A stretch of 52,169 nt of DNA, taken from assembly GCA_025359905.1 (NCBI GenBank), contig JANYDF010000120.1, positions 1 through 52,169 of the forward strand, read 5' to 3'. Below are positions 1 through 8,368 of the stretch, piece by piece. Position 1 is the stretch's first letter; every line of letters starts with the position of its first letter. Made by a program: the position numbers and the translations under genes. Source of the stretch: Rhodospirillales bacterium (GTDB lineage: Bacteria; Pseudomonadota; Alphaproteobacteria; Acetobacterales; Acetobacteraceae). The notes beneath the pieces were generated by a model, which was given only the letters and a program-made list of their open reading frames with translations, made no database searches and was not told the DNA's origin.

Positions 1-821
1 TGCGCAATTGTGCCGCACGTATTCGGCCGGCCGGCGAAGCGCCATGGCGCGGATTGACGCTGCAATATGCCGACGGACTGACGGCAGGCCCCACGCTGGC
101 CCGCGTGCTGGACCAACTGCCTGAGCCGGCTGGCGCTGCGCCGGATGCAGCATGGTACGCCGTTGTCGCCCGTGCGTTGCGCGGCGCTTATGCCGAGCGG
201 CTGTCGGGCATGGGTGAGGCCTCGCCGGTGGCGGCAGAAGGCTGCACCACGCACTTGACTGTGTGCGATGCCGAGGGCGGGATGGTGGCGCTGACCACAA
301 CTTTACTCTCGACCATGGGCAGCAAAGTGGTGCTGCCATCAACTGGCGTGCTGATGAACAACGGCGTGATGTGGTTCGACCCGCGCCCCGGCCGCCCGAA
401 CTCCATCGCGCCGGGCCGCCGCCCGCTGACCAATATGTGCCCGGTGATCCTGCGTGACGGGCAGGGGCCGCTGCTGGCGGCTGGCGCGTCCGGCGGGCGG
501 CGCATCATGGGCGCGGTGCTGCAAGCGCTGGCGTTTGTTGTGGATTTCGGCATGGACCCGCAGGATGCAGCCCATCAGCCGCGCATCGACGTGTCCGGGC
601 TCGAGACGATGCTGGCCGACCGGCGGCTAGGCGGTGCGGTGCTGGACGCGCTGCGCGCCATCGGCCCAGCCGAACTGGCCGAGCACGTGGCGCAACCGAT
701 CAATTTCGCCTGCCCGAACCTGCTGTTGATGCGCCCGGATGGCGAGCGGATCGGGATCAGCGACGCGATGTCGCCGTGGTCGGCGGCCCTGGCGGAACGC
801 CCTGCGGTGTCAGAGGAATAG
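1..821 (+). CDS. ggt: Gamma-glutamyltransferase, C-terminal part (5' end outside window)
   Basis: The reading frame is open from the left edge, so the gene starts upstream and only its C-terminal part is seen. The family cleaves the gamma-glutamyl bond of glutathione and related amides, usually in the periplasm, and matures by self-cleavage before a threonine that becomes the N-terminal nucleophile of the small subunit. That site fits the first Thr of EGCTTHLTV (codon 246-248). Further family marks are GSKVVLPSTGVLMNN, a PGRRPLTNMCPVI stretch and AGASGGRRI (oxyanion/lid region). The 3' end overlaps the convergent acyl-CoA dehydrogenase-like gene by 12 bases. Family assignment is firm; substrate (glutathione or another gamma-glutamyl compound) is not determined. 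Confidence 0.9.
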   Translation, partial: RNCAARIRPAGEAPWRGLTLQYADGLTAGPTLARVLDQLPEPAGAAPDAAWYAVVARALRGAYAERLSGMGEASPVAAEGCTTHLTVCDAEGGMVALTTTLLSTMGSKVVLPSTGVLMNNGVMWFDPRPGRPNSIAPGRRPLTNMCPVILRDGQGPLLAAGASGGRRIMGAVLQALAFVVDFGMDPQDAAHQPRIDVSGLETMLADRRLGGAVLDALRAIGPAELAEHVAQPINFACPNLLLMRPDGERIGISDAMSPWSAALAERPAVSEE

Positions 822-1994
822 CGGCCCGGTTGGCACCCCGAGCAGGGCCATTCCGACCAATTCGAAATTGGCCCGCCGCGACTGCACTTGCTGGCTGACC
901 GCGTGCAGGTCACGGAACCGCCGCTCGAACGGGTTGCCGCTGTGAATCGCGGTGGCACCCGCCTCATGAAAGGCGACATCCACCACGGCCATCGATTCCT
1001 GAATGGCGAACGTGGTGCACATCCGAATACTGAGCGCGTGGCTGTCCGAGAACGGCGCTCCTGCCTCCAGATCGGCCCAAATTTCGCGGATCGACTGCAA
1101 CAGGAAGCTGCGCGCCGCGCGCAGCCGCACTTCGTTGTGGCCGATAATCGACTGAATGGCGGCGTTGTCGCGCATCTTGCGCCCGCCGCGCGGAGTCTTG
1201 CCGCTCGCCAAAGCCAGGAATTCATCCAGTACGGCGCGCGCGATGCCGAGGGCGACGCCGGCGAACGCTATCGGGTAAACATGGCCGGGCGTGAAGCGAT
1301 ACAGTGTTCCCGGGCGTGATGGCGGCACGAAGCGCAGGAAGCAATGCGCGACTGGCACGAATACGTCCTCGACCGCATAGCTGTCGCTGCCGGTGCCGCG
1401 CAGGCCCATGGTCTGCCAATCGTCGGTGATGCGCGCGGCGGATTTGGGGAAGATCACGCTGCGCACCAGCGGGCTGCCGTCCGGTTCGCTCAACGGCGCG
1501 CCTTCGGCGCTGTGCAGCGGCGTCAGCCCGCCCAGCCAATTGCAATGGCGCGATCCACTGGCGTAGCTCCAACCGCCACTCACTCGCCAGCCGCCCGGCA
1601 CCTGCACCGCGCGGCCGTTTACCCCAGCCCCCCAGCCCACAACAGCGCGCGGGTCCGCGCCGAACACAGCCATGCCGGCGTCGTGCGGCAGATACGCCGA
1701 CGTCAGCGAGCAGCCCGCATTTTGCCCAACGCACCAAGCGGTGCTGCCATCAGCCTCGCCTAGCGCCTCGATGACCTGCACGAAGGTCGCCAGATCGGTC
1801 TGCGCACCCCCCAACTCGCGCGGGATCAGCAAACGGAACAATCCGGCGGCGTGGATTGCTTCCACAACGGCGGGCGCCAGTTCGCGCCCATTGTCGCAAT
1901 AAGCAGCCGACGCTTCCAGGAGCGGCCGTAGCGCGCGGGCGCGGGCCACGGGGTCGGTGGTGTCCGCGCCGGTGATCCCGATATGCGTGTCCAT
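810..1994 (-). CDS. Acyl-CoA dehydrogenase-fold flavin enzyme (group D monooxygenase-like)
   Basis: A 394-residue protein of the acyl-CoA dehydrogenase fold. The N-terminal helical part (LIPRELGGAQTDLATF), the middle beta domain (VSGGWSYASGSRHCNW, then MGLRGTGSDSYAVEDVFVP) and the C-terminal helical part are all present. The WSYASGSRHC pattern and the C-terminal domain resemble HsaA/HpaB-type flavin-dependent hydroxylases (acyl-CoA dehydrogenase C-terminal domain type 2) more than true beta-oxidation enzymes, which would imply a partner flavin reductase; none is adjacent. It begins 39 bases after the pyrE stop on the same strand, so the two may share a transcript although the functions look unrelated. 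Substrate unknown. Confidence 0.8.
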   Translation of the reverse strand: MDTHIGITGADTTDPVARARALRPLLEASAAYCDNGRELAPAVVEAIHAAGLFRLLIPRELGGAQTDLATFVQVIEALGEADGSTAWCVGQNAGCSLTSAYLPHDAGMAVFGADPRAVVGWGAGVNGRAVQVPGGWRVSGGWSYASGSRHCNWLGGLTPLHSAEGAPLSEPDGSPLVRSVIFPKSAARITDDWQTMGLRGTGSDSYAVEDVFVPVAHCFLRFVPPSRPGTLYRFTPGHVYPIAFAGVALGIARAVLDEFLALASGKTPRGGRKMRDNAAIQSIIGHNEVRLRAARSFLLQSIREIWADLEAGAPFSDSHALSIRMCTTFAIQESMAVVDVAFHEAGATAIHSGNPFERRFRDLHAVSQQVQSRRANFELVGMALLGVPTGPLFL

Positions 1995-2033
1995 GTCCGC
2001 CCCCGCGCCGCTTGGGTGAAGCGGCTGCCGGGA

Positions 2034-2759
2034 TTATGCCTTAGCGGTCTTGTGCGACAAGGCTTCCTCGGCACTGGCCACGCCACCGTGCGCGGCCGAC
2101 CACGCCACTGGATTTTCCAGGAACCGGCGCACTTCGGCCAATGCGGTTTCGTCAAAATAAGGCTTGTCGCGGCAGGCTTCCAGCACGTCCCACCAGGTCG
2201 CCAGATGGTGCAGGGTTATGCCCATCTTACTCAGCGTCTCGAAGCTGCCGGGGAACACGCCGTAGAAGAACACCACGAAAGCGTGATCGACGATGGCCCC
2301 GGCGTCGCGCAGCGCCTGGGTGAAGCGGATCTTGCTTGCGCCATCCGTGGTGAGGTCTTCCACCAGCAGGGTGCGCTTGCCGTCCGGCACATCGCCTTCG
2401 ATCAATGCATTGCGGCCAAATCCCTTCGGCTGCTTGCGAACGTAGGCCATCGGGGCCAGCATTCTATCGGCGATCCAGGCAGCAAACGGAATGCCAGCGG
2501 TCTCGCCGCCAGCCACGGCGTCGATGCTCTCGTAGCCGATGTGGCGGCTGAGCTTTTCCACCGCCAGTTCGCATATCTTGGCGCGGGCGCGCGGGAAGTA
2601 GATGATGCGGCGGCAGTCGATATAGACGGGCGATTTCCAGCCCGAGGTGAATGTGTAGGGTTCGGCGGGGCGGAAATTGACGGCTTTGATCTCAAGCAGA
2701 ATGCGCGCCGTGGTCAGCGCTGCATCGCGGTCCCAATCGGTCATATGTAGTTTGGTCAT
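2034..2759 (-). CDS. pyrE: Orotate phosphoribosyltransferase
   Basis: Converts orotate and PRPP to orotidine 5'-phosphate in de novo pyrimidine synthesis, in the cytoplasm. The 241-residue product has FTSGWKSPVYIDCR near the N-terminus, AVAGGETAGIPFA, the YVRKQPKGFG loop, and the PRPP-binding LLVEDLTTDGASK. The ATG at 2759 is chosen because a GGGAG lies 8 bases upstream and the family similarity begins there; the same frame runs further upstream to 2987 but that extension is arginine-rich and has no family character. The gene is divergent from the ELM1-family gene with 66 bases between them. The C-terminal extension after WDVLEAC is as in longer alphaproteobacterial forms. Confidence 0.95.
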   Translation of the reverse strand: MTKLHMTDWDRDAALTTARILLEIKAVNFRPAEPYTFTSGWKSPVYIDCRRIIYFPRARAKICELAVEKLSRHIGYESIDAVAGGETAGIPFAAWIADRMLAPMAYVRKQPKGFGRNALIEGDVPDGKRTLLVEDLTTDGASKIRFTQALRDAGAIVDHAFVVFFYGVFPGSFETLSKMGITLHHLATWWDVLEACRDKPYFDETALAEVRRFLENPVAWSAAHGGVASAEEALSHKTAKA

Positions 2760-2825
2760 CGTGCCGGCTCCCGTATCGCGGTTTCCGTCTAGCCGCAGCC
2801 GGGGCAAGCGTCCATTGGGGCAGTC

Positions 2826-3893
2826 ATGCAGCGCATAACCCACCGCCAGCCGCCGGGACCGCCGAGTGCGCCGGTTTGGGTACTGGACGATCCGCGCGCC
2901 GGCACCTCGGCCCAAGCCATCGGCATCGCCGAGCGTCTCGGTGTGCCGTTCCGCCGCATCTCGCTCACCTGGAACTGGATGGCGCATGTCGCCGGACTCG
3001 CGCGGCGCGGTTCATTGATTGGGCTGGCGCATCCGGGGCGCGGCAGCGAAGACCGGCTGCCGGCCTTTGCGCGCGGCTTCAATCCGGGCGCCTCGCTGCT
3101 GGCGCCGCCGCTGGGCGGGGAAGGGCCGAAGCTGGTGATTTCGTCCGGCTCGCGCTCGGCCGCCGTGGCATTGTGGCTGAAGCAGCGCTTTGCTTGCCGT
3201 TTGGTGCACTGCATGAGCCCGGGTCTCGGCGGATTGCTGCGCGCGGACGCCTATGATTTGCTGGTGCTGCCCGAGCATGACAATCCGTCAAGAAATCGCA
3301 ACGTGTTTCCGGTGCTCGGCGCGCCGCACCGGGTGTCGCCGCTGGCGCTGCGCCATGCCGCCGGGGCGTGGCACGAACGGCTGGCGCATCTGCCCCGCCC
3401 GCATGTGGCGCTGCTGGCCGGCGGGCCGGTGCGCGGCACCGACATGCAACCGGCACTGGCGCACGCGCTCGGCCGCAAAGTCGGCCGCATGACGGCATCG
3501 CGCGGCGGGTCGGTGCTTGCCACCACCAGCCGGCGCACCGGCGGGGAGGCCAGCGACGCGCTGGCCGCCGGGCTGTCGCGGTCGATGCACCTGCTGTATC
3601 GCTGGGGCGAACCCGGCGAGAACCCGTATCTGGGGTTCCTGGCCAGTGCCGACGCCGTGGTGGTAACGGCCGACTCGGTGTCGATGCTGAGCGAGGCTTG
3701 CGCCACCTCGGCCCCGGTGTTCACAGCCCTGCCGGAATTGGCCGGCCACCGGCACCGCCGCTTTCTCGAATCGCTGCATGGCGCGGCGCTGGCCCGGCCG
3801 CTGCAGGACGATCTCAACGCTTGGCCGCGCGGGCGCTTGGATGAGGCGGGACGTGTGGCCGAAGAAATCCTGCGCCGCTTCGATCTCGATTGA
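2826..3893 (+). CDS. Mitochondrial fission ELM1-like family protein (DUF1022)
   Basis: A 355-residue protein matching the ELM1/DUF1022 family, which is common in alphaproteobacteria; its plant relative is needed for mitochondrial fission, while the bacterial role is not established. Marks are VWVLDDPRAGTSAQA at the N-terminus, LVISSGSRSAAVALWLK, a central VALLAGGPVRG, SRRTG, and VVVTADSVSMLSEACAT near the C-terminus. The last layout resembles glycosyltransferase B-fold nucleotide-sugar binding, and some bacterial members are suspected glycosyltransferases. The start has only a weak Shine-Dalgarno sequence (GGGGC). Confidence 0.85.
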   Translation: MQRITHRQPPGPPSAPVWVLDDPRAGTSAQAIGIAERLGVPFRRISLTWNWMAHVAGLARRGSLIGLAHPGRGSEDRLPAFARGFNPGASLLAPPLGGEGPKLVISSGSRSAAVALWLKQRFACRLVHCMSPGLGGLLRADAYDLLVLPEHDNPSRNRNVFPVLGAPHRVSPLALRHAAGAWHERLAHLPRPHVALLAGGPVRGTDMQPALAHALGRKVGRMTASRGGSVLATTSRRTGGEASDALAAGLSRSMHLLYRWGEPGENPYLGFLASADAVVVTADSVSMLSEACATSAPVFTALPELAGHRHRRFLESLHGAALARPLQDDLNAWPRGRLDEAGRVAEEILRRFDLD

Positions 3894-3964
3894 GCGGCGT
3901 TGCGGACGCGACGCTGCGTGCTACATTTGGTGTCCCTGCCGCAGCCGGCGGGCTGGAGCAGCCG

Positions 3965-4204
3965 ATGGGACGCGAATATAGCCAAATTGCCCGCACCTGC
4001 GAGCGCGCGGTGGTGACCGCATACCGCGAGCAGCGCGCCCACGGCACCGGCGATGTGGATGCGTTCATGGCCTGCACCACGCTGTATCGCATTCATCACC
4101 CGGAAGCCTCGTTGAATGAGGCGCGGCGTTTGGTGGCGGAATGGATCGACCATCACGTGGTGCGCGGCGACCCGCACCCGGCGCAAGGCTGTGGCTGCGG
4201 CTGA
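3965..4204 (+). CDS. Small conserved-looking protein of unknown function
   Basis: A 79-residue protein I do not recognise. It is predicted helical and soluble (REYSQIARTCERAVVTAYRE, then HPEASLNEARRLVAEWIDHH) and ends in GCGCG. The ATG at 3965 has GGAG 6 bases upstream. An upstream TTG at 3890 overlaps the ELM1-family stop codon and would add 25 residues with no clear character. It sits between the ELM1-family gene and the glycerophosphodiesterase on the same strand with short gaps, so it is probably cotranscribed with them. The length and amphipathic helices support a real gene, but no function can be proposed. Confidence 0.6.
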   Translation: MGREYSQIARTCERAVVTAYREQRAHGTGDVDAFMACTTLYRIHHPEASLNEARRLVAEWIDHHVVRGDPHPAQGCGCG

Positions 4205-4223
4205 TCGCAGCACGGGCCCAAAC

Positions 4224-5129
4224 ATGTTCGACCTGCAGGGTCATCGCGGCGCACGCGGCCTGTTTGCGGAAAACACGCTTGAGGGCTTCGCCCGCACCAT
4301 CGCGCTGGGCGTGACCTCGCTTGAGCTCGATGTGGCCGTTACCCGCGATGGGGTGCCGGTGGTTGTGCACGACCCTGTGCTCGACCCCGATCTGACGCGG
4401 GGGCCGGATGGTGCGTGGCTGCAAAGCGGGCCGGTGGTGGCGGCGTTGACACTGGCCGAATTGCAGATGTTCGATGTCGGCCGGATCCGCCCCGGCAGCG
4501 CGCTGGCGCACGAATTCGGCGAACAGGTGGCACGCGATGGTGCGCGCGTGCCCACGCTGGCCGAGGTGCTGGCGCTCGCCCGGCGGCACGGCGTGCTGGT
4601 CAGCGCGGAACTGAAAACCGATCCGCGAGCGCCCGAACTGACCGTCGAACCTGAGGCGATGGCCGATCTGGTGCTGACGGCGGCCATGGAAAGCAGTGCG
4701 CTGGACTTGCTCTCGGTGCGTTCGTTCGACTGGCGCGGCCTGCGCTATCTGCGCCAACTGCAACCAGACCTGAAACTCGCTTGGCTGACGGATGCCGAAA
4801 CCGAGGCCGATGCCGCGTTGTGGTGGCATCGGCCCGGCGACCCATCCGTTGAGCTATCCACCCCATTTGCCGTTCGTGCCGCGGCCGGCAGCCCCGATTG
4901 GGCACCGGTCTGGGCCCCGGATTATCGCAGCCTGACCGCATGGCACATTGGCGAAGCGCATTCGCAGGGGCTGCATGTGGTGCCGTGGACGGTGAATAGT
5001 CAGGCCGACATGGCGCTGCTGATCAGTCTTGGGGTCGATGGCCTATGCACCGACCGCCCGGACTTGGCCCGCAGCGTGATGGCGGCGTTCGGGATCGAAC
5101 CACCGCCGCCACCGGCTGCGATGGTTTAG
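4224..5129 (+). CDS. Glycerophosphodiester phosphodiesterase
   Basis: Hydrolyses glycerophosphodiesters to glycerol 3-phosphate and an alcohol. This 301-residue protein has the GDPD TIM-barrel motifs: GHRGARGLFAENTLEGF at residues 6-22 (catalytic His and the HRGxxxxxPENT-like motif), LELDVAVTRDGVPVVVHDP (metal ligands and the second catalytic His), LVSAELKTD (Glu and Lys), and a C-terminal VVPWTVNS followed by GVDGLCTDRPD. No signal peptide is seen, so it is probably cytoplasmic. The start at 4224 places the first family motif at the N-terminus; the ribosome binding site is weak. The gene ends 4 bases inside the convergent 5126-5758 gene. Confidence 0.92.
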   Translation: MFDLQGHRGARGLFAENTLEGFARTIALGVTSLELDVAVTRDGVPVVVHDPVLDPDLTRGPDGAWLQSGPVVAALTLAELQMFDVGRIRPGSALAHEFGEQVARDGARVPTLAEVLALARRHGVLVSAELKTDPRAPELTVEPEAMADLVLTAAMESSALDLLSVRSFDWRGLRYLRQLQPDLKLAWLTDAETEADAALWWHRPGDPSVELSTPFAVRAAAGSPDWAPVWAPDYRSLTAWHIGEAHSQGLHVVPWTVNSQADMALLISLGVDGLCTDRPDLARSVMAAFGIEPPPPPAAMV

Positions 5130-5758
5130 TTGGCGGTCAGGAAATGTGCAGTGACCGAAGCCCGGCCAACGAGCGCCTGAATGTCCGGATCGTCGGCCGC
5201 GTCGATTGCAATGAGCTTGTCCATAGGCAGGAAATACTCATGCGCGTGCGGCACGTGGCACTCCAGCAAGCCATTGTAATGCCGCTGCTTCAATGCGTAC
5301 ACTACGCGAATATCGCGCACCGGTAGAATCAGCGGCTGCGCCGGTTCGGCGCGCAGCACGCCGGTGCTCTGCCATCTGGGCGTGGGGTCGTTGGGCGTTG
5401 TCGGGCCGAGCAGCCAGGGCACCGGGCAGACCGCCAGCAGCGAGTTGGTGCTCGGCGCAAACCGCGCTCGCTTGTCCTGCATGTTGGACAATGAGCCGCA
5501 GGCTTCGATGGCGAGAATGTCGACGAACGGCTCCAGCGGCGTGCCGGCGAAATTCAGCCACAGCCCGTCGGGCAAAGTGCGCAGCCGCTCGCTGCCGGGC
5601 AGTTTGAGGAACGGATGACATGTCGTTGTTGCCTCACCCGGACGGCCGCGCAACCAGCTATGCGGCCGCTGTTTGGATACGCTCGATCCGGGGGGACGCT
5701 GCGGCCATTGCCGCAGGCGTGCACGCACGAGGGCGTCAAGCGTTGCGTATTCCGCCAT
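5126..5758 (-). CDS. Unrecognised protein, possible nuclease-like fold
   Basis: A 210-residue protein I cannot name. The ATG at 5758 has a clear GGAG about 9 bases upstream, so translation is credible. Its centre reads PFVDILAIEACGSLSNMQDKR: Asp, then hydrophobic-Glu, then Lys a short distance on. This could be a restriction-endonuclease-like core (D...E...K), but the ExK spacing is not canonical and this is only a guess. The C-terminal half has ILPVRDIRVVYALKQRHYNG and several His residues. It stands alone beside an AT-rich gap of about 400 bases, unlike the rest of the window, which hints at acquisition. Confidence 0.6.
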   Translation of the reverse strand: MAEYATLDALVRARLRQWPQRPPGSSVSKQRPHSWLRGRPGEATTTCHPFLKLPGSERLRTLPDGLWLNFAGTPLEPFVDILAIEACGSLSNMQDKRARFAPSTNSLLAVCPVPWLLGPTTPNDPTPRWQSTGVLRAEPAQPLILPVRDIRVVYALKQRHYNGLLECHVPHAHEYFLPMDKLIAIDAADDPDIQALVGRASVTAHFLTAN

Positions 5759-6130
5759 GGGTCAGTTCTCCATTCCGGCACCACCAATTGCTGCCGTTGC
5801 ATGAGCACTATCACCCACAACACATTGAAAGAAGGTCATATATATAGCCAGAATCGAACCTAAAATAGCGCCGTTGGTACAATCCGTTATTGAAAGTGTG
5901 CTATCTTTGCATAAAAATTGTGAGGGCTTCGTCAATACAGTGATATTGTTGCACTATATGTCTGACTGATTGCTGCAATTCGCGGATTCGCGGGAATCAC
6001 TTACCGGGCAATCTTCACGCAAAGTCTGAGTTGCGTAAATCCAGGCCGTGGCAGCATTTTGCCATACGAGTTGCCATTTAATATCTATCAAAATTGTAAT
6101 ATTCGTCCGAGCCGTCCGGCAGCGGAGTCA
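5759..6130. other. AT-rich intergenic region
   Basis: About 370 bases with clearly more A and T than anything else in the window, lying upstream of the unrecognised 5126-5758 gene and downstream of the citrate synthase terminator. It includes a TATATATA run near 5840 that could hold the promoter of the minus-strand gene, and an 8-base tandem repeat ATTCGCGG at about 5978-5993. I find no convincing protein gene, tRNA or known RNA here. It may be upstream control DNA or the remnant of transferred DNA. Confidence 0.5.
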
Positions 6131-6165
6131 AACGAAAAGCCCGCCAGCTTGCGCCGGCGGGCTTC
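6131..6165 (-). terminator. Rho-independent terminator of gltA
   Basis: A perfect 9-bp stem, AAGCCCGCC (6137-6145) with GGCGGGCTT (6156-6164), and a 10-base loop. Read on the minus strand it is followed by TTTTCGTTT, the usual U-rich tail. It lies 25 bases past the citrate synthase stop codon and faces the right way to end that transcript. Confidence 0.85.
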
Positions 6166-6189
6166 GTGGCAGAGCGTGGAACGGCTGGC

Positions 6190-7506
6190 TCAGCCGCGGT
6201 CGGGCAGCGGTACGTAGTCGCGTTGGACTGGCCCGGTGTAGATCTGGCGGGGGCGGCCGATGCGTTGTGACGGGTCTTCGATCATTTCCTTCCACTGGCT
6301 GATCCAGCCCACGGTGCGCGCCACCGCGAACAGCACGGTGAACATGCTGGTCGGGAAGCCCATCGCCTTCAGAATGATGCCCGAGTAGAAATCGACGTTC
6401 GGATACAACTTGCGCGCGACGAAATATTCGTCATGGAGCGCAATGCGCTCCAACTCCATGGCCAGATCGAGCAGCGGATCGTCCTTGATCCCCAACTCGT
6501 TCAGCACTTCGTGACAGGTGCGTTCCATGATCTTGGCGCGCGGATCGAAGTTCTTGTACACGCGATGGCCGAAGCCCATCAGGCGCACGTTGCTGTTCTT
6601 GTCCTTCACCTTGGCGATGAAGTCCGGAATGTTCGCCGGCGTGCCGATTTCCGCCAGCATCTTCAGCACCGCTTCGTTGGCCCCGCCATGCGCCGGGCCC
6701 CAAAGGCTCGCGATGCCGGCGGCGATGCAGGCGAACGGGTTGGCGCCGGTCGATCCGGCGAGGCGCACGGTGCTGGTGGAGGCGTTCTGCTCGTGGTCGG
6801 CGTGCAGGATCAGGATGCGGTCCATGGCGCGCGCCAGGATCGGGCTGACCTTGTACTCCTCGGCCGGAGTCGCGTTCATCATGTAGAGGAAGTTCTCAGC
6901 ATAGCCCAGATCGTTGCGCGGATACACGAACGGCTGGCCAATGGCGTACTTGTAAGCCCATGCGGCAATGGTCGGCAGCTTGGCGATCAGCCGGAACGCG
7001 CTGATTTTGCGGTGATGCGGGTCGTTGATGTCCAGGCTGTCGTGGTAGAACGCCGACATCGCGCCAACCACGCCGCACATCACCGCCATCGGGTGAGCAT
7101 CGCGGCGAAAGCCATTGTAAAAACTGCGCAATTGCTCGTGCAGCATGGTGTGCCGCATCACCCCCATGTCGAAGGCGTGCTTCTCGGCGGCATTCGGTAA
7201 TTCGCCGTTCAACAGCAGGTGAGCGACTTCGAGAAAAGTGGAATGCTCGGCCAACTGATCAATCGGATAGCCGCGATGCAGCAAGATGCCGGCGTCGCCA
7301 TCGATGTAGGTAATCTTGCTGTCGCAAGCGGCGGTACCGCCGTAGCCCGGATCGAAGGTGAAGATACCAAGCTCGTTATACAGCTTGCGGATGTCCGCCA
7401 CGCTCGGCCCAATGCTGCCGTGCAGCAGCGGCAGCGTCGCGGTGCGGTTGGTGCCGTCTAGCGTAATGGTGACCGTCTGGGCGTTGGTAGCAGCAGTGCC
7501 GCTCAT
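6190..7506 (-). CDS. gltA: Citrate synthase
   Basis: Condenses oxaloacetate and acetyl-CoA to citrate, the entry step of the TCA cycle. The 438-residue product is a type II (NADH-regulated, Gram-negative) citrate synthase by length. It carries [10 protein letters not shown] (first catalytic His), [15 protein letters not shown] (second His and Arg), and VDFYSGI (catalytic Asp). The ATG at 7506 has AAGGAACGAGGC directly before it; in-frame sequence upstream of it is arginine-rich and non-homologous. A 7-bp inverted match (7539-7545 with 7587-7593) in the leader could fold in the mRNA. A terminator follows the gene. Single-gene transcription is likely. Confidence 0.97.
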   Translation of the reverse strand: MSGTAATNAQTVTITLDGTNRTATLPLLHGSIGPSVADIRKLYNELGIFTFDPGYGGTAACDSKITYIDGDAGILLHRGYPIDQLAEHSTFLEVAHLLLNGELPNAAEKHAFDMGVMRHTMLHEQLRSFYNGFRRDAHPMAVMCGVVGAMSAFYHDSLDINDPHHRKISAFRLIAKLPTIAAWAYKYAIGQPFVYPRNDLGYAENFLYMMNATPAEEYKVSPILARAMDRILILHADHEQNASTSTVRLAGSTGANPFACIAAGIASLWGPAHGGANEAVLKMLAEIGTPANIPDFIAKVKDKNSNVRLMGFGHRVYKNFDPRAKIMERTCHEVLNELGIKDDPLLDLAMELERIALHDEYFVARKLYPNVDFYSGIILKAMGFPTSMFTVLFAVARTVGWISQWKEMIEDPSQRIGRPRQIYTGPVQRDYVPLPDRG

Positions 7507-7666
7507 GCCTCGTTCCTTCTGAGCGCTCTGACGCGCCACGTGGGGGTGCCGGCGTGGTCCAGCGTCCGCCAAGCGGTGTCGCCGAGCCCCACGCTTGCGG
7601 CAGCGCAGCAAATTAAGGCTGCTGCAATTCCGGCGCAACCTTCGCGCTTGCAGCAAACAGCACCGG

Positions 7667-8161
7667 TCAGAATGTTGGCAGTTCTCCGGATTGCCACAGA
7701 CCCAGGCGGCTGCTGCGGGCTATCGCTTCCACTTCGGCGAACTCCGCCGCATCGGACCGCGCCCAGCCGCCGGCAACCAGTGCACGATTGATATCGGTCC
7801 CGCCTGCTTCGCAGCGCGCTTCGGGGAACCCGGCGATATCGCGTCCGGCAAGCTGGCAGGTCACAACGTGCCCGTGGACCAGGGCTGCCAAGGCTTGGCT
7901 TGCCGAAGCGCCGCAGTCGAATCTCGCAGCGCCGGTGCCGCAGGCTTGCCCGCGCGCCGGGGCGCCAACCCCCTTCAGCCGCACCACGGTGTCGCGCAGC
8001 CGCAGCGTGCCGCCATCGACCACGGCAACTTGCGGCGCATCGGCGTTGACCACGCCGGACAACACCGGCACGCGGCCGAACAAGTCCGACGGCAGCGATA
8101 CGATCATCACTGCGGCGCCGCCGATGGCGCCGAACAGACCTGCGATAACGGTACGGCTCAT
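7667..8161 (-). CDS. Membrane-anchored or exported thermonuclease-like (SNase-fold) protein
   Basis: The 164-residue product starts with a hydrophobic segment ([20 protein letters not shown]), suggesting a signal anchor. The rest resembles the staphylococcal-nuclease OB-fold: [22 protein letters not shown] matches the family opening (D-G-D/G-T-hR-h-L-hGIDAP), then a cysteine-rich stretch, [18 protein letters not shown] and SSRLGLW. The usual catalytic residues are only partly kept: the DGDT Asp is replaced by Gly and the PE...RG motif is not clear. It may therefore be a non-catalytic relative. The start at 8161 is uncertain because GGAGG is only one base from it; an in-frame upstream start at 8230 is possible. 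Confidence 0.65.
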   Translation of the reverse strand: MSRTVIAGLFGAIGGAAVMIVSLPSDLFGRVPVLSGVVNADAPQVAVVDGGTLRLRDTVVRLKGVGAPARGQACGTGAARFDCGASASQALAALVHGHVVTCQLAGRDIAGFPEARCEAGGTDINRALVAGGWARSDAAEFAEVEAIARSSRLGLWQSGELPTF

Positions 8162-8368
8162 TCCTCCGCCCGAGCGGCCTGAGCTGCTGAGCCCGGATCG
8201 AAAAATGCGCCGCGGGCGGTGAAGGGGCACGCACAGCCTCCCGCAAGGGGGATCGATGATAGGTTAACGCCTACCGCGCCCCCCGCGACTCCGCAACCGG
8301 CTATTGCGAATCGTGTGCTTAGACTCTGATCATACACCATTTCGTATGGCGCTCGGCTGAATGCCGCG

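Noticed and set aside
5759-6130. A small RNA or tRNA gene in the AT-rich gap
   Set aside because: No cloverleaf, no CCA end and no long stable stem could be traced; base composition alone is not evidence.
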